Shown here piece by piece: positions 53,394 through 63,015 of a stretch of 64,000 nucleotides of DNA. The DNA lies in contig JAPZRU010000022.1 in assembly GCA_027531255.1 (NCBI GenBank), forward strand, positions 1 through 64,000, in the 5' to 3' direction. This stretch comes from Steroidobacteraceae bacterium (lineage in GTDB: Bacteria; Pseudomonadota; Gammaproteobacteria; Steroidobacterales; Steroidobacteraceae). How positions within the stretch are numbered: the first letter of the stretch is position 1; every line of letters begins with the position of its first letter. Both the position numbers and the translations under genes were made by a program. Under the pieces are notes generated by a model. The model was given only the letters and a program-made list of their open reading frames with translations, did no database searches and was not told the DNA's origin.

Positions 53394-55883
53394 TCAGTAG
53401 CTCCAGACCACCCGCAGGCCCAGCGCGCGTGGACGCTGCAGGAACTCGAAGGAATACTCCGGCGGCGGCGAACCCGCATTGCCCGAGAACGTGGGCCGGG
53501 CGTACGCGGTAACACCCTCCTCGTTGGAGAGATTGCGACCGTACAGCATGACCTGAAGGTTGTCGCTCAGTTCGAGCCCGATCGAGGCGTTGAAGAGCCA
53601 GAACCCGTCGAAGGTCCGGTAGTTGGCGGCGTCGGCAGCCAGGCGATTTGCGAACTCGCTCCGGTACGCCCCGTTCAGGTGCAGCACCAGCGCGCGCGAA
53701 TCGCCCAGCGGCCAGCGGTAGTCGATCGCTCCGGCGAACTGGTGTTCCGACACGCCTGGCAGCGGGTCGCCCTTGGAGCCTCCACCGGGCCCCAACTGGC
53801 CACCGACCGGCAGGAACACGTCCGCCGCCAGCTTCGCGTCGACGTAGCTGTAGCCGGCCGTGAACCGCAGGTCATCCAGCGGGACCCAGGTGGCCTCGAG
53901 TTCGAGACCCTCGGACTGGGCCTTGCTGCCGTTGACGATGATCGCGTTGGCCGATGCGGACGAGGCCTCGAGCTGGATGTCCTTCCAGTCGATCCGGAAC
54001 ACGCCCACGGAGTACTGGAGCGAACCTCCAACACGGCCCTTGATCCCGACCTCGTAGTTCGTCGCCGTGTCAGGCAGGTACGTGAGGAAGTCCGGAGGAT
54101 CGCAGAACGCGCAGGTGCCGACCGGGTAGGAGTTGGCACCGCCGGCGCGGAACCCCTCCGAAACGGTGGCGTACAGCAGGGCCTGGTCGGAGAGGCGGTA
54201 GGCGGTGTTGAACTTGAAGATCTGGTCGTCGAACTTCGCCTCGCTGAAGTCGCGATTCCGCCCGAAGATGTTGCCGTCCGCCGCCACGATGGGACCGAAA
54301 TACGGCAGCTCGGCCAGCAGATCCTGCGAGGTGTCCTGCCAGAACACGCGCACGCCGCCGGTGACCGTCCACGCCTCGGTGATGTTGTACGTCACTTCTC
54401 CGAACAGCGACTTGTCCTCGAACTTGACGTCGCGCTCCGTCAGGTAGGTCATGTCCCTGGGCTGGATCTGGCTCGGACGCAGGAAGCCGAAGTACTCCTG
54501 CACGTCGCCGAACCTCGGGAACGGACCGAAACCGGTGCCCGGGAGCTCCGACCAGTCGGCGATGCCCTTCAGCTGCTGCACCTGGAAGACGCGCGACCGC
54601 AGATCCTGGATGAACGCACCGGCCGTCCACTGCCACGCACCGTCGCCCGACGACACCAGTCGGAACTCCTGGGTGAGCGACTCGACGTCGAAGTCTTGCG
54701 TCGAGAGCAGCGCGATGCGCGGGTAGTAGCCGTAGTACTGGGCAAAGGCGATCGGGAAGGTGCTGGCGTCGGTGACCGACGCTTCCCCCTGCTCGAAGTA
54801 CCCGGTCGCGGAGGTGAGGGTGGCGAAGCCCAGGTCTACCGTCGCCGTGGCCGACACGAAGTCGACCTTTCGATCCGAGGGTTCGTCGACGATTCTCTTG
54901 CCGATGGTGTAGCCGCGGGTGCCCAGCTGCCGCGCGGAGAAGGCTTCCGCCTTCTCGTCCTGGTGCTGGTAGGCCAGCACCAGCTTCGCGCGGTCGTTGA
55001 AGTCGTAGCGCGCGGAGGCCCGCACGAACCACGTCGACGAGGAATCGACGTCCTCGAGGCTCCGGGTGACGAACGTGCTCCCGACGGGATCCGCCGGGTT
55101 CGCGAGCAGCGGGACGCCGTTGCCGTCCACGGCCACCGCGCGGGTCGCGTCGATGAATCCCGCCAACTGCTCGTAGCCGCCCGACACCCGGACCGCGAAG
55201 CGCTCGCTGATCGGCACGTTGGCGACGAAGTCGGCGCGGTAGTCGTAATCGTCGGATTCCTCGACGGTGCCGCCCTCGGCCGTCACGCGGAACTCGGTGG
55301 CCTCGGTGCTGGGCGCCGCCTGGATGAGCCGGATGGTTCCGCCGACGGAACCGGCGCCGTACAGCGTGCCCTGCGGTCCCCGCAGCACCTCGACGCGGTC
55401 GATGTCGGTGAGCCGCAGGTTCGCGAACAACGGCGTCTCGTCGACGTAGGTCGACACGGCCGGGGCGATCAGGTTCTGGAACGAACCGAGACCGATGCTG
55501 GTGGCGTTGACCCCGCGAATGATGAACGAGTTGTTGGTGCCGTTGTTGCGCACGCCCTGGTCCGTCGCCACCAGGCCCGGCACGGCCGTGGCGATTCCGG
55601 TGAGATCGCGCACCGCGAGGCGCTCGAGGGTCTCGCCGGTCGCCACCGAGATGTTCAGCGGGATCTCCAGCACCGATTCCGCGCGCCGCGTCGCGGTCAC
55701 GACCACTTCCTCCAGCGCCGGCGAAGCGGACCGCTCCTGGCCCGCTGCGGCCGACGCGAGGATGCCGCCGATCGCCGCCGCCAGCACGGTCTGCGCCCGA
55801 AGCCCGGGCACGCCACCGGGCCGGGGTCGCGTCGCGCTCGCCGCACGACGGTCGAGGGGGCCCTCGCTCGGAATGCTCGTCAT
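53394..55883 (-). CDS. TonB-dependent receptor
   Basis: The 829-residue outer-membrane receptor has a signal sequence (VLAAAIGGILASAAAGQ). The TonB-box-like segment and plug start follow (LEEVVVTATRRAESVLEIPL, GATVAVPG-like TAVPGLVATDQGVRNN, SFIIRGVN, IDRVEVLRGPQGTLYGAGSV, GGTIRLI). The 22-stranded barrel occupies the rest and ends LGLRVVWSY. The plug and barrel are complete, so it should be functional. It belongs to the FecA/FyuA-like broad group often found in organisms degrading complex organics. The adjoining TPR-sulfotransferase and, farther on, the ABC exporter may act with it. Ligand unknown. Confidence 0.92.
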   Translation of the reverse strand: MTSIPSEGPLDRRAASATRPRPGGVPGLRAQTVLAAAIGGILASAAAGQERSASPALEEVVVTATRRAESVLEIPLNISVATGETLERLAVRDLTGIATAVPGLVATDQGVRNNGTNNSFIIRGVNATSIGLGSFQNLIAPAVSTYVDETPLFANLRLTDIDRVEVLRGPQGTLYGAGSVGGTIRLIQAAPSTEATEFRVTAEGGTVEESDDYDYRADFVANVPISERFAVRVSGGYEQLAGFIDATRAVAVDGNGVPLLANPADPVGSTFVTRSLEDVDSSSTWFVRASARYDFNDRAKLVLAYQHQDEKAEAFSARQLGTRGYTIGKRIVDEPSDRKVDFVSATATVDLGFATLTSATGYFEQGEASVTDASTFPIAFAQYYGYYPRIALLSTQDFDVESLTQEFRLVSSGDGAWQWTAGAFIQDLRSRVFQVQQLKGIADWSELPGTGFGPFPRFGDVQEYFGFLRPSQIQPRDMTYLTERDVKFEDKSLFGEVTYNITEAWTVTGGVRVFWQDTSQDLLAELPYFGPIVAADGNIFGRNRDFSEAKFDDQIFKFNTAYRLSDQALLYATVSEGFRAGGANSYPVGTCAFCDPPDFLTYLPDTATNYEVGIKGRVGGSLQYSVGVFRIDWKDIQLEASSASANAIIVNGSKAQSEGLELEATWVPLDDLRFTAGYSYVDAKLAADVFLPVGGQLGPGGGSKGDPLPGVSEHQFAGAIDYRWPLGDSRALVLHLNGAYRSEFANRLAADAANYRTFDGFWLFNASIGLELSDNLQVMLYGRNLSNEEGVTAYARPTFSGNAGSPPPEYSFEFLQRPRALGLRVVWSY

Positions 55884-56422
55884 GTGCGCTTCTCCGCTGT
55901 GTAGTCCGGAATCACGAGACGCTCGACGGTCGCCATCGAGGCGCCGCCACGCCGGCGTTGAAGTGCTGGCGCGAGTTCCGGCGCCCGTCGCGCGCTATTC
56001 GGTGGCGCGCAGCGACGACGCAATCGGCGGGACGACACGCGCCGCCCGCGAGCGGCACGCGGTCCGACACGCCCGCCCGCCCGGGGATTCGCGCGAATCG
56101 CCGGCCTGCCCGGCACGCACGGCGTCGCGGGCCTTGCGTCCATCGCCGACGAAGTGGCGGTTCGGTCCCGGGGCCGCGGCGGACCGCCGCCTGCGACCGC
56201 GTCCACCGCGGCTCGGTCCGCGGCGGCGCTCCCTCGCAGCCGACGCCGACGTGGATCAGGTGACCGCTGGCGACCATCTACCGAGCATCCCGCCTCCCCG
56301 CCCAGCCGCCTCTCCCGCCCGAATATGCCGCCGCGTCCCGCGCGTGCGCAGCGCCGACACCCGAAAGCCTCAAAGAACGGCCTGTTTGCCGAAGGCGGCC
56401 GCGCGGCACGGTGGGCACGCGG
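55884..56422. other. Intergenic region without a supported gene (about 540 bp)
   Basis: Only Arg/Pro-rich chance frames occur on either strand, with no motifs or ribosome-binding sites. It lies upstream of the TonB receptor gene and downstream of the MFS gene. The receptor promoter is expected near its left end; I see no clear -35/-10 or Fur-type box. Confidence 0.5.
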
Positions 56423-57640
56423 CTAGAAGCGGGTCCGCAGTGGCCGCGAGAGGCAAACCGCGAGCGCGGTCACGGTGAGGGCGGCGCCGAGTGCGAGGTA
56501 GGTGTCGGCCACGCCCCAACGTTCGACCGCCGCGCCGGCGAGGACCATGCCGAGCGGCGGCGCCGCGTAGAAGAGCGACATCTGCGCGCTGTACACGCGT
56601 CCGTGCTGGTCGGGCGGCACGCGCTTCTGGATCAGCGTGGTCACCAGCGGGTTGAGGGGTCCCCAGCAGAAGCCGAGGAAGAACGCGGCGGCGGTGAGCC
56701 ACGGCAGCGGCGGCAGCAGCGCCATCGGCAGGATGCTGAACGCGGTCCCCGCCAGCGTCAGCCGCAGGAGCGTCGGCTGCGACAGCCGCGCGCTGAGCCA
56801 ACCGTAGCCGAATGCCCCGAGCGTCGCGCCGGCCGCCATCGCCGAAACCACCGTGCCGAGGCCTGCGGGCTCGCCGAGTTCCTCAAAGTACGCGGTCAGC
56901 ACGATCGACTCGGTGGGCAGGTAGATGGTCGCGATGACGACCAGCGCGACGGTCATCGTGCGCAGCAACCGGTCCTGCCACAGCACCACGAAACCACGCA
57001 GCACGCTCGGCCAGCCGCCGACCGCGTCGGCCGCGCCCCTCGCACGCGCCTCGATGCCGAGGTCGCCCACGCGCAGGAGCGCAATGCAGCCCGCCGAGAC
57101 GAGGAACAGCGCGGCCGCGCCCCAGAAGGGGCTCACCGACCCGAAGCCGGCAATCAGCCACGCCCCGAGTGCCGGCCCTGCGATCCAGGCGACGCCGAAA
57201 ACCCCCTCGTGGATGCCGTTCAGCCGCTCCTGCCCCATTCCGGTGGCGCGCGCGGTGTCGGTGAGCAGCGCCTTGCGCGCCGTGTAGCCGGCCGGGTCGA
57301 ACAGCGCGCCGATCACCGCCAGCAGCATCACGGTGGTCGGCGTCAGTCCGTGCAGCAGCGCGACCAGCGGAATCGCGAGCACAGACAGCGCCGAGAGGAT
57401 GTCCGCGCCCACGCTCACGAAGCGCCGCCCGACGTGATCGACCATCCAGCCGCTGACCGGCGCGATCAGCAGCGGCGGCAACGATGCCAAGGCGAGCACG
57501 ACGCCGGCGAGCGTGGCGGAGCCGAGCCGCTCCATCACCAGCCATGGGATCGCGATGGTCACCATGGCGTTGCCGAGGCCCGAGCAGAAGTTCGCGGCCT
57601 GCAGCAGCGCCACCAGCGCGAGCGGTCGGGCCAGCGTCAC
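56423..57640 (-). CDS. MFS transporter
   Basis: The 405-residue protein has twelve predicted helices in two halves. The loop between helices 2 and 3 reads PVSGWMVDHVGRRFVSVGAD, a good match to the MFS motif G-x3-D-x2-G-R-R. The equivalent loop in the second half (GYGWLSARLSQPTLLR) is weaker. It starts at a GTG (57640). The closest types are MFS_3/enterobactin-exporter-like and drug-efflux permeases. Nothing nearby fixes its substrate. Confidence 0.87.
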   Translation of the reverse strand: MTLARPLALVALLQAANFCSGLGNAMVTIAIPWLVMERLGSATLAGVVLALASLPPLLIAPVSGWMVDHVGRRFVSVGADILSALSVLAIPLVALLHGLTPTTVMLLAVIGALFDPAGYTARKALLTDTARATGMGQERLNGIHEGVFGVAWIAGPALGAWLIAGFGSVSPFWGAAALFLVSAGCIALLRVGDLGIEARARGAADAVGGWPSVLRGFVVLWQDRLLRTMTVALVVIATIYLPTESIVLTAYFEELGEPAGLGTVVSAMAAGATLGAFGYGWLSARLSQPTLLRLTLAGTAFSILPMALLPPLPWLTAAAFFLGFCWGPLNPLVTTLIQKRVPPDQHGRVYSAQMSLFYAAPPLGMVLAGAAVERWGVADTYLALGAALTVTALAVCLSRPLRTRF

Positions 57641-57953
57641 GCGGCCGGCACCGGACGCGGCACGCGCGGACCCTCGCCGCCCGCGCCAGGCCTGACTCCG
57701 TCTCGCCGAACGCGTCGATTGGCCGGTGCCGTGCGGTGGAGAGTCGCGTGCGCTTCGTGCCGAAGTGGACGAAGCCCGCTAGGGAACATGTTTCAGGGCC
57801 ACGCTCGACGGCATCGCGCTTACTTCGACCGCGGTCAGCTTGGTGTCATCGCGGTTCCAGCGTCAAGCGGCGCGCTCCCGCAGGGCTTCGCGGCGCCGCG
57901 CGCGTCGGGTGCGACGGGCCGCGGGCGCGGGTCGCGCCCGCGGCTCCAGCGCA
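57641..57953. other. Intergenic region with a GC hairpin
   Basis: No gene is supported in these 313 bases. The one clear structure is the 12-bp hairpin at 57918-57944, listed separately. Confidence 0.5.
57918..57944 (-). terminator. GC-rich hairpin after the second MipA/OmpV gene
   Basis: Arms 57918-57929 and 57933-57944 are exact 12-base reverse complements around ggt. The hairpin begins ten bases after the stop of the gene at 57954. There is no T-run on the minus strand, so it may be a weak terminator or an mRNA 3-prime stabiliser. Confidence 0.5.
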
Positions 57954-58787
57954 TCACCAGACGCGGTAGAGCAGCGTCAGGCTGACCTCGAACTCGCCGT
58001 CGCTGCCCGCGCGGACGATCGGGCTGTCGCGCACCGACGAGGAATATCCCTCATAGCCCGCCTCGGCGCGCACCAGCAACCGCTTGCTCGCGACATATTG
58101 GAGGTAGCTCTGCAGGCCGAGCGCGCGATAACCTCCCGACGGCTCGAACGCTGCATAGCCGGACGTCACCGACTGCGCGCGGGTGACGCCGAAGTCCTTG
58201 CGCTGGAACTCGCTCGTGGCGAACGTCGCGTACAGCACCACGTCGGCGGTCCAGCGAGGCGACGGTACGGGGATCTCGCGGCCCAGCCCCACCACGGCGA
58301 GCGCACCGAGATCGGAGTCGCCGGCGAGCACGCGCGCCGCCAACCACCACGGCCACCCGGCGCCGAAGCCGCGGCGAACGTCGAGGGTCAGGGCGGGTTC
58401 GTCGTCGGTGTCGCCGAGCCCGCGGAGCGCCGGGTTGTCGTCCTCCGACCGGCCGAACTCGTACTGCAGGCCGAGGCCGAGCAGCCAGTCGGGCGACGGC
58501 GTCCACCGCACGCCCAGTGAATTCCCCTCCAGATAATAGCGGAGGTCGCCGCGGCGCAGGTGCGCAATCAGCCCGGGTTGCAGTTCGGTCTCGTAGTCGT
58601 CGGAGCCGTCGTAGTCGACGCTGTACTCCGCCTCGGCACCGACGGCGAGCGCCCACTCGCCGTCGGCGGCAAGGTCCGGCAGTTCGGCGGTTGGCAGTGC
58701 GCCTTCCGGCACCGCCGCCGAGGCGGCCCCCGGAGGATTGATGCACAGACCGGCGGCGAGGAGTATGGCGGGCGTGAAGCGTGGCAT
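57954..58787 (-). CDS. MipA/OmpV family outer-membrane protein (second)
   Basis: The 277-residue protein has a signal peptide (FTPAILLAAGLCINPPGAAS). Beta strands typical of MipA/OmpV follow: WALAVGAEAEYSVDYDGSDD, GLIAHLRRGDLRYYLEGNSL, GVTRAQSVTSGYAAFEPSGG, RLLVRAEAGYEGYSSSVRDS and the final LTLLYRVW with an aromatic end. GAGG eight bases before the ATG at 58787 fixes the start. It is divergent from a membrane-bound LytTR regulator gene 99 bases away, a natural candidate for its control. It is only distantly similar to the MipA/OmpV protein encoded at 13906. Confidence 0.88.
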   Translation of the reverse strand: MPRFTPAILLAAGLCINPPGAASAAVPEGALPTAELPDLAADGEWALAVGAEAEYSVDYDGSDDYETELQPGLIAHLRRGDLRYYLEGNSLGVRWTPSPDWLLGLGLQYEFGRSEDDNPALRGLGDTDDEPALTLDVRRGFGAGWPWWLAARVLAGDSDLGALAVVGLGREIPVPSPRWTADVVLYATFATSEFQRKDFGVTRAQSVTSGYAAFEPSGGYRALGLQSYLQYVASKRLLVRAEAGYEGYSSSVRDSPIVRAGSDGEFEVSLTLLYRVW

Positions 58788-58886
58788 GGCATCGACCTCG
58801 GTTGTCGGCAGGACCGCGACATTGCAGCGAGACGGTGCGGGCGTTTGTAGACTTGGTATCCGGATATTGCACGGACGGTCGAGCGC

Positions 58887-59837
58887 ATGAACGAACGGCG
58901 ACAGCACGGGGAGCGGTTCCGCTTCGTAAAGACCGAGCGCCTCGCCGTCGCCGGCGCTCTGCTCGTCCTGCTGTTCGTGTCGCTCGGTGCGGAATTCGGC
59001 CCCGCGGCCCCTGCCGGCGTGCGCGCGATGGCGTGGTCGCTCCAGATCCTGCTTGGCCTGCTGGTGCTGCGCGCGGCGATTCTCGCTCTCGCCGCGCGTC
59101 CGGCCCTCGCGGCCTGGCCCGATCCGCTGCTGCTGCTGGTCGCCGGATTCGCGACCTCCGTGGTCGTTTCGCCGGCGTACTTCACGCTCGAGCAGGTTCT
59201 CGACGGCCTCGGGTTCGAGACGGACGACCCCTCCCCGATCAGTGCCACCACTTGGCTCCTCGCCGTCCTCGAGGAATGGACCGACGTGGTCGGCCCCGTG
59301 ATCGGCGTGGCGCTCCTGCTCGGGCTGCCAGCCTGGTGGAACCGACCGGCGACGGCAGACGTCGACGATGAGCCCGCCGCCGCACTCGCGGCACGGCGAG
59401 TCACCGCTTCGGGATCGGCGATACCGGCCACGGCGTCGACCTCGACGCCGGACCGCAGGGCCACCGAACTCGATGTTACGGTCGACCGCCCGCGACTCGG
59501 CGGCTGCCTTTCGCGGCTCCCGCCGGAACTCGGTACCGACGTGATCGCGCTGCGTTCCGAACTCCAGTACCTGCGGGTTTGGACGCCCCGCGGCTCCGCC
59601 CTGATCCTCGGCTCACTGCGCGAGGCGGAGGCGGTGCTGGGCGAGTCTACGGGCTTCTCGCCCCACCGGGCATGGTGGGTGGCGACGCGGCACGTCGGCG
59701 CGGTGCGGCAGCGCGAGCGCGGTTACGTCTGCCTGCTCGACAACGGCGTCCAGGTGCCCGTCAGTCGCCGGCGCCAGGGCGCAGTCGTGGCCCGCTTCGG
59801 CGACAGTTCGGTGTTCACGCCCGCCGACGGCGCATGA
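58887..59837 (+). CDS. Membrane-bound LytTR-type transcriptional regulator
   Basis: The 316-residue protein has three to four membrane helices in its first 160 residues (LAVAGALLVLLFVSLGAEF, ILLGLLVLRAAILALAA, LLLLVAGFATSVVV, VVGPVIGVALLLGLPAW). An Ala/Thr-rich linker follows, then a C-terminal LytTR DNA-binding domain of about 100 residues (LRSELQYLRVWTPRGSALIL, HRAWWVATRHVGAVRQRERG, LLDNGVQVPVSRR). There is no receiver domain, so signal reception would be through the membrane part. It is divergent from the second MipA/OmpV gene. Direct regulation of that gene is inference. Confidence 0.82.
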   Translation: MNERRQHGERFRFVKTERLAVAGALLVLLFVSLGAEFGPAAPAGVRAMAWSLQILLGLLVLRAAILALAARPALAAWPDPLLLLVAGFATSVVVSPAYFTLEQVLDGLGFETDDPSPISATTWLLAVLEEWTDVVGPVIGVALLLGLPAWWNRPATADVDDEPAAALAARRVTASGSAIPATASTSTPDRRATELDVTVDRPRLGGCLSRLPPELGTDVIALRSELQYLRVWTPRGSALILGSLREAEAVLGESTGFSPHRAWWVATRHVGAVRQRERGYVCLLDNGVQVPVSRRRQGAVVARFGDSSVFTPADGA

Positions 59838-59984
59838 GATGCGCGCGCAGGCGGGCGGACGTCTGCGGTTCCCCGCCCGGCGTCGACCTCGCGGGGGACG
59901 CGCCGCGCGGCGGTGCGCAACTCGACGAGCGGCGCATCCGGGTCTCGAAGAGCCGCGGCCGCGAGGGCGACCCAGGGTTCGTCG

Positions 59985-60842
59985 CTAGCGCAGCACGACG
60001 GTCCTGTTGCCGAACCTGAACACGCGGCTCTCCGCGTGCCACTGCACCGCGCGGTTCAGCACCACGCTCTCGATCTCGTTGCCGATCGTCGTGAGCTGCT
60101 CGGGCGTGAACGAATGGTCCACGCGCTCCACCGCCTGCTCGATGATGGGACCCTCGTCGAGATCGTCGGTGACGTAGTGCGCGGTCGCGCCGATCAGCTT
60201 CACGCCGCGCTGGTAGGCCTGGTGGTAGGGCCGCGCGCCCTTGAAGCCCGGCAGGAACGAGTGGTGGATGTTGATCGCCCGTTCCTCGAGTTCGCGGCAG
60301 GCGGCCGGCGTGAGGATCTGCATGTAGCGGGCGAGCACCAGCAACTCGCCGCCGTAGTCGCGGAACAGTGCCAGCATCTGCTGCTCCTGCGCCTCCTTCC
60401 GCCCGCCCTCGATGGGCAGGTGGTGGAACGGCAGACCGTGCCACTCCGCCAGTCGACGCTGGTCCTCGTGGTTGGACACCACGGCGGCGACGTCGATCGG
60501 CAGGGTACCCGCGCTCCAGCGGTGCAGCAGGCTCATCAGGCAGTGGCTCTGCCGCGAGACGGCGACGACCACGCGCACCCGGCTCGCCAGGTCGCGCAGC
60601 GTCCACTCCATGCCGAAAGGTCGCATCGACTCGCCGAACTCGGCCTCGAAGGCGGCGCGGTCGAACCCGGGCCGTCCGGGCGCGAAGACCAGCCTGAGCA
60701 TCGAACGGCCGGCGACGGGATCGAGGAAGTGGTGCGCCTCGAGGATGTTGGCGCCCCGGCCCGCGAGGTACGAGGTGACCGCGGCCACCACCCCGACGCG
60801 GTCGGGGCAGGACAGGCGCAGCACGAAGCTTGTTCCGGTCAT
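59985..60842 (-). CDS. purU: Formyltetrahydrofolate deformylase PurU
   Basis: The enzyme hydrolyses 10-formyl-tetrahydrofolate to tetrahydrofolate and formate. Residues 1-80 are an ACT domain (FVLRLSCPDRVGVVAAVTSY). The formyltransferase-type catalytic domain follows with VVSNHED, FHHLPIEGGRKEAQEQQML, the catalytic Asn-His region INIHHSFLPGFKGARPYHQA and Asp in ATAHYVTDDLDEGPIIEQ. All three catalytic positions are kept and the 285-residue length is usual. GGAGGG about ten bases upstream supports the start. It lies 70 bases after the aldehyde dehydrogenase gene and is probably in the same transcript. Confidence 0.94.
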   Translation of the reverse strand: MTGTSFVLRLSCPDRVGVVAAVTSYLAGRGANILEAHHFLDPVAGRSMLRLVFAPGRPGFDRAAFEAEFGESMRPFGMEWTLRDLASRVRVVVAVSRQSHCLMSLLHRWSAGTLPIDVAAVVSNHEDQRRLAEWHGLPFHHLPIEGGRKEAQEQQMLALFRDYGGELLVLARYMQILTPAACRELEERAINIHHSFLPGFKGARPYHQAYQRGVKLIGATAHYVTDDLDEGPIIEQAVERVDHSFTPEQLTTIGNEIESVVLNRAVQWHAESRVFRFGNRTVVLR

Positions 60843-60912
60843 CGACGGAGATCCCTCCTGGGTTCGGCATCGCGGCCCGGCGCAGGCGCTGCCGGGACCC
60901 GCGATGCCGGAG

Positions 60913-62334
60913 CTAGAGCTGGATGCTGACCCACTTCCATTCGGTCATGGCTTCCATGTCGTACTCGGGGCCTTCCCGCCCCGTGCCGCTGTCGCCGACG
61001 CCGCCAAAGGGCACGTGCGGTTCCGCCTGCGCCGTCGCGCCGTTCACGTGGACCATCCCGGCATCGACATCTCTCGCGTAGCGCAGCGCGTGGCCGAGAT
61101 CCGACGTGAAGATGGCGGCGGCCAGCCCATAGCGGGTGTCGTTGGCCGCGCGCAGCGCCTCGTCGAGGCCATCCACGGCGTAGACCGCGGTCACCGGCCC
61201 GAACGTCTCCTCGGAGTGGCAGAGCATGTCGCGGGTGACGCCAGTGAGCACGGTGGGCTCGCAGCGGTGTCCGATCCAGCGGCCGCCGCACTCGACGGTG
61301 GCGCCCTTGGCGACGGCGTCGTCGACGTGGGCCCTGATCCGGGCACGCTGGCGGGCGTTGATGATCGGGCCGATCACGGTGGCCGGATCCCGCAGGTCGC
61401 CGAGTCCCAGTCGCCTGGCGGCGTCGCCGAACCTCGACAGGAACTCCGCGGCGATCCCGCGCTGGACGTAGATCCGGCTCGAGGCCATGCAGACCTGACC
61501 CTGGTTGCCGAACGAGCCCTGGATCGCGGCCTGGACCGCCCGCGCGAGGTTGGCGTCGTCGAGCACGACCAGCGGGCTCTTGCCGCCGAGTTCGAGCGTG
61601 AGCTTCTTGCCCGTCCGCGCCGCGATCTCGCGGATGTGGGCGCCGACGCGGGTCGAGCCCGTGAACGAGATGCTGCGCACCAGCGGGTGGCCGGTGAGCG
61701 AGTCCCCTATCTCGTGGCCGAAGCCGGTCACCACGTTGAAGCAGCCGGCCGGCAGGCCGGCCTCGCGGTACAGCTGCGCCAGGCGCAGCGCCATCAGCGG
61801 CGCCTCTTCGGAGGGCAGCATCGCGACCGTGTTGCCGAACGCGAGGGGGATCGCGCTCAGCCTGACGCCCTTCGCCAGCGGAACGTTGAACGGCGTGATG
61901 CTGGCGATCACGCCGAGCGGCACCCGGAACGTCAGGTTGAGCTTCCCCGGCGTATCGCTCGGCAGCGTCTTCCCGCTCAGGTAGCGGGTCGCGCCCGCGG
62001 CCGCGCGGAACACGTCCGCGGCCCGCTGCACCTCGTGGCGAGCCTTGCCGATCGGCGAGCCGATCTCGGTCACCATCAGCGACGCGAACTCCTCGGCGTC
62101 GCGCTCCAGAAGCGCCGCGGCGCGGCTCAGCACCGCCTCGCGGACATTGACCGGAGCCCGGCTGAAGGCCGGGAAGGCGGCCTGCGCGGCCTGGACTGCG
62201 GCGTCGACGTCGGCGGGCGTCCCGCGCGCCGCCAGCGCGAACGGCCGGTCGCTCTCGGGGTCCAGCACCGCGAAATACTCGCCGGCCGACGGCGGCACCA
62301 GCACGCCGCCGATCCAGTGCCCGTGACGTTCCAT
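60913..62334 (-). CDS. Aldehyde dehydrogenase, aromatic-aldehyde type
   Basis: This 473-residue NAD(P)-dependent enzyme has the Glu motif LTLELGGKSP, the catalytic Cys in FGNQGQVCMASSRIYV, the nucleotide-binding SITPFNVPLAKGVR and SFTGSTRVGAHI, and the conserved EETFGPVTAVY near the end. It resembles the vanillin/benzaldehyde/salicylaldehyde dehydrogenase branch (DUF-free core and PFGGVGDSGTGREG at the C-terminus). GGAGG five bases before the ATG at 62334 decides the start. Directly downstream of the gentisate-pathway genes, it likely makes a hydroxybenzoate-type precursor from an aldehyde. The exact substrate is inferred. Confidence 0.9.
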   Translation of the reverse strand: MERHGHWIGGVLVPPSAGEYFAVLDPESDRPFALAARGTPADVDAAVQAAQAAFPAFSRAPVNVREAVLSRAAALLERDAEEFASLMVTEIGSPIGKARHEVQRAADVFRAAAGATRYLSGKTLPSDTPGKLNLTFRVPLGVIASITPFNVPLAKGVRLSAIPLAFGNTVAMLPSEEAPLMALRLAQLYREAGLPAGCFNVVTGFGHEIGDSLTGHPLVRSISFTGSTRVGAHIREIAARTGKKLTLELGGKSPLVVLDDANLARAVQAAIQGSFGNQGQVCMASSRIYVQRGIAAEFLSRFGDAARRLGLGDLRDPATVIGPIINARQRARIRAHVDDAVAKGATVECGGRWIGHRCEPTVLTGVTRDMLCHSEETFGPVTAVYAVDGLDEALRAANDTRYGLAAAIFTSDLGHALRYARDVDAGMVHVNGATAQAEPHVPFGGVGDSGTGREGPEYDMEAMTEWKWVSIQL

Positions 62335-62373
62335 CGACGCCTCCGCTGTCGGGACCTGCCCCACCGGCGCCCG

Positions 62374-63015
62374 CTACCCGGCCGCGTCGGGCTGCGCCTC
62401 CGGCTCGGCGAGCCGAAAGGCGTCGAGGCTGCGGCAATGGGCATCGATGGCGAGCAGCGTGGGGAAATCCCCGAGGTCGCAGCCGAAGCGCCGGGCGTTG
62501 TACAGCTGGGGGACGAGGCAGACGTCGGCGACGGTGACGCCGTCGCCGAAGCAGTGCCGGCCGGAGGTCGTGTACCGGCGCACCTGGGCCTCGAGCGCGG
62601 TGAAGCCTTCGCGGATCCAGTGGTTCACCCAGCGCGCGATGGCGGCCTCGTCGGCCCGGTACTCGCTCCGCAGCCGGTTCAGGACCCGCAGGTTGTTGAT
62701 CGGGTGGATGTCCGCGCAGACGATGCCCGCCATGCCGCGGACCACCGCGCGCGCGCCCGGGTCGGCCGGCAGCAGCGGGGGCCGCGGCCAGCGCTCCTCG
62801 AGGTACTCGATGATCGCGCTCGACTGGACCAGCACGCCGGCCTCGGTCTCGAGCGCCGGCACCAGGCCCTGCGGATTGAGCGCGAGGTACTCCGCGGCGC
62901 GATGCTCGCCGCGGGGCAGGGCGTGGTGGACACCCTCCGCTTCCAGGCCCTTCAGGCGCAGGGCGATGCGGACGCGATAGGCGGCTGAGCTGCGCCAGTA
63001 GCCGTGGAGTCTCAT
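62374..63015 (-). CDS. Maleylpyruvate/maleylacetoacetate isomerase (zeta-class GST)
   Basis: The 213-residue protein begins MRLHGYWRSSAAYRVRIALR, carrying the S-S-x-x-Y/R-V-R-I-A-L signature of zeta-class glutathione transferases. It continues with LNPQGLVPALE, QSSAIIEYLEERWPRPPLLP, and ADVCLVPQLYNARRF in the C-terminal helical domain. The family isomerises maleylpyruvate (gentisate pathway) or maleylacetoacetate (homogentisate pathway) using glutathione. Neighbouring gentisate dioxygenase and FAH-family hydrolase genes favour maleylpyruvate. Its ATG overlaps the hydrolase stop (ATGA). Confidence 0.92.
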   Translation of the reverse strand: MRLHGYWRSSAAYRVRIALRLKGLEAEGVHHALPRGEHRAAEYLALNPQGLVPALETEAGVLVQSSAIIEYLEERWPRPPLLPADPGARAVVRGMAGIVCADIHPINNLRVLNRLRSEYRADEAAIARWVNHWIREGFTALEAQVRRYTTSGRHCFGDGVTVADVCLVPQLYNARRFGCDLGDFPTLLAIDAHCRSLDAFRLAEPEAQPDAAG

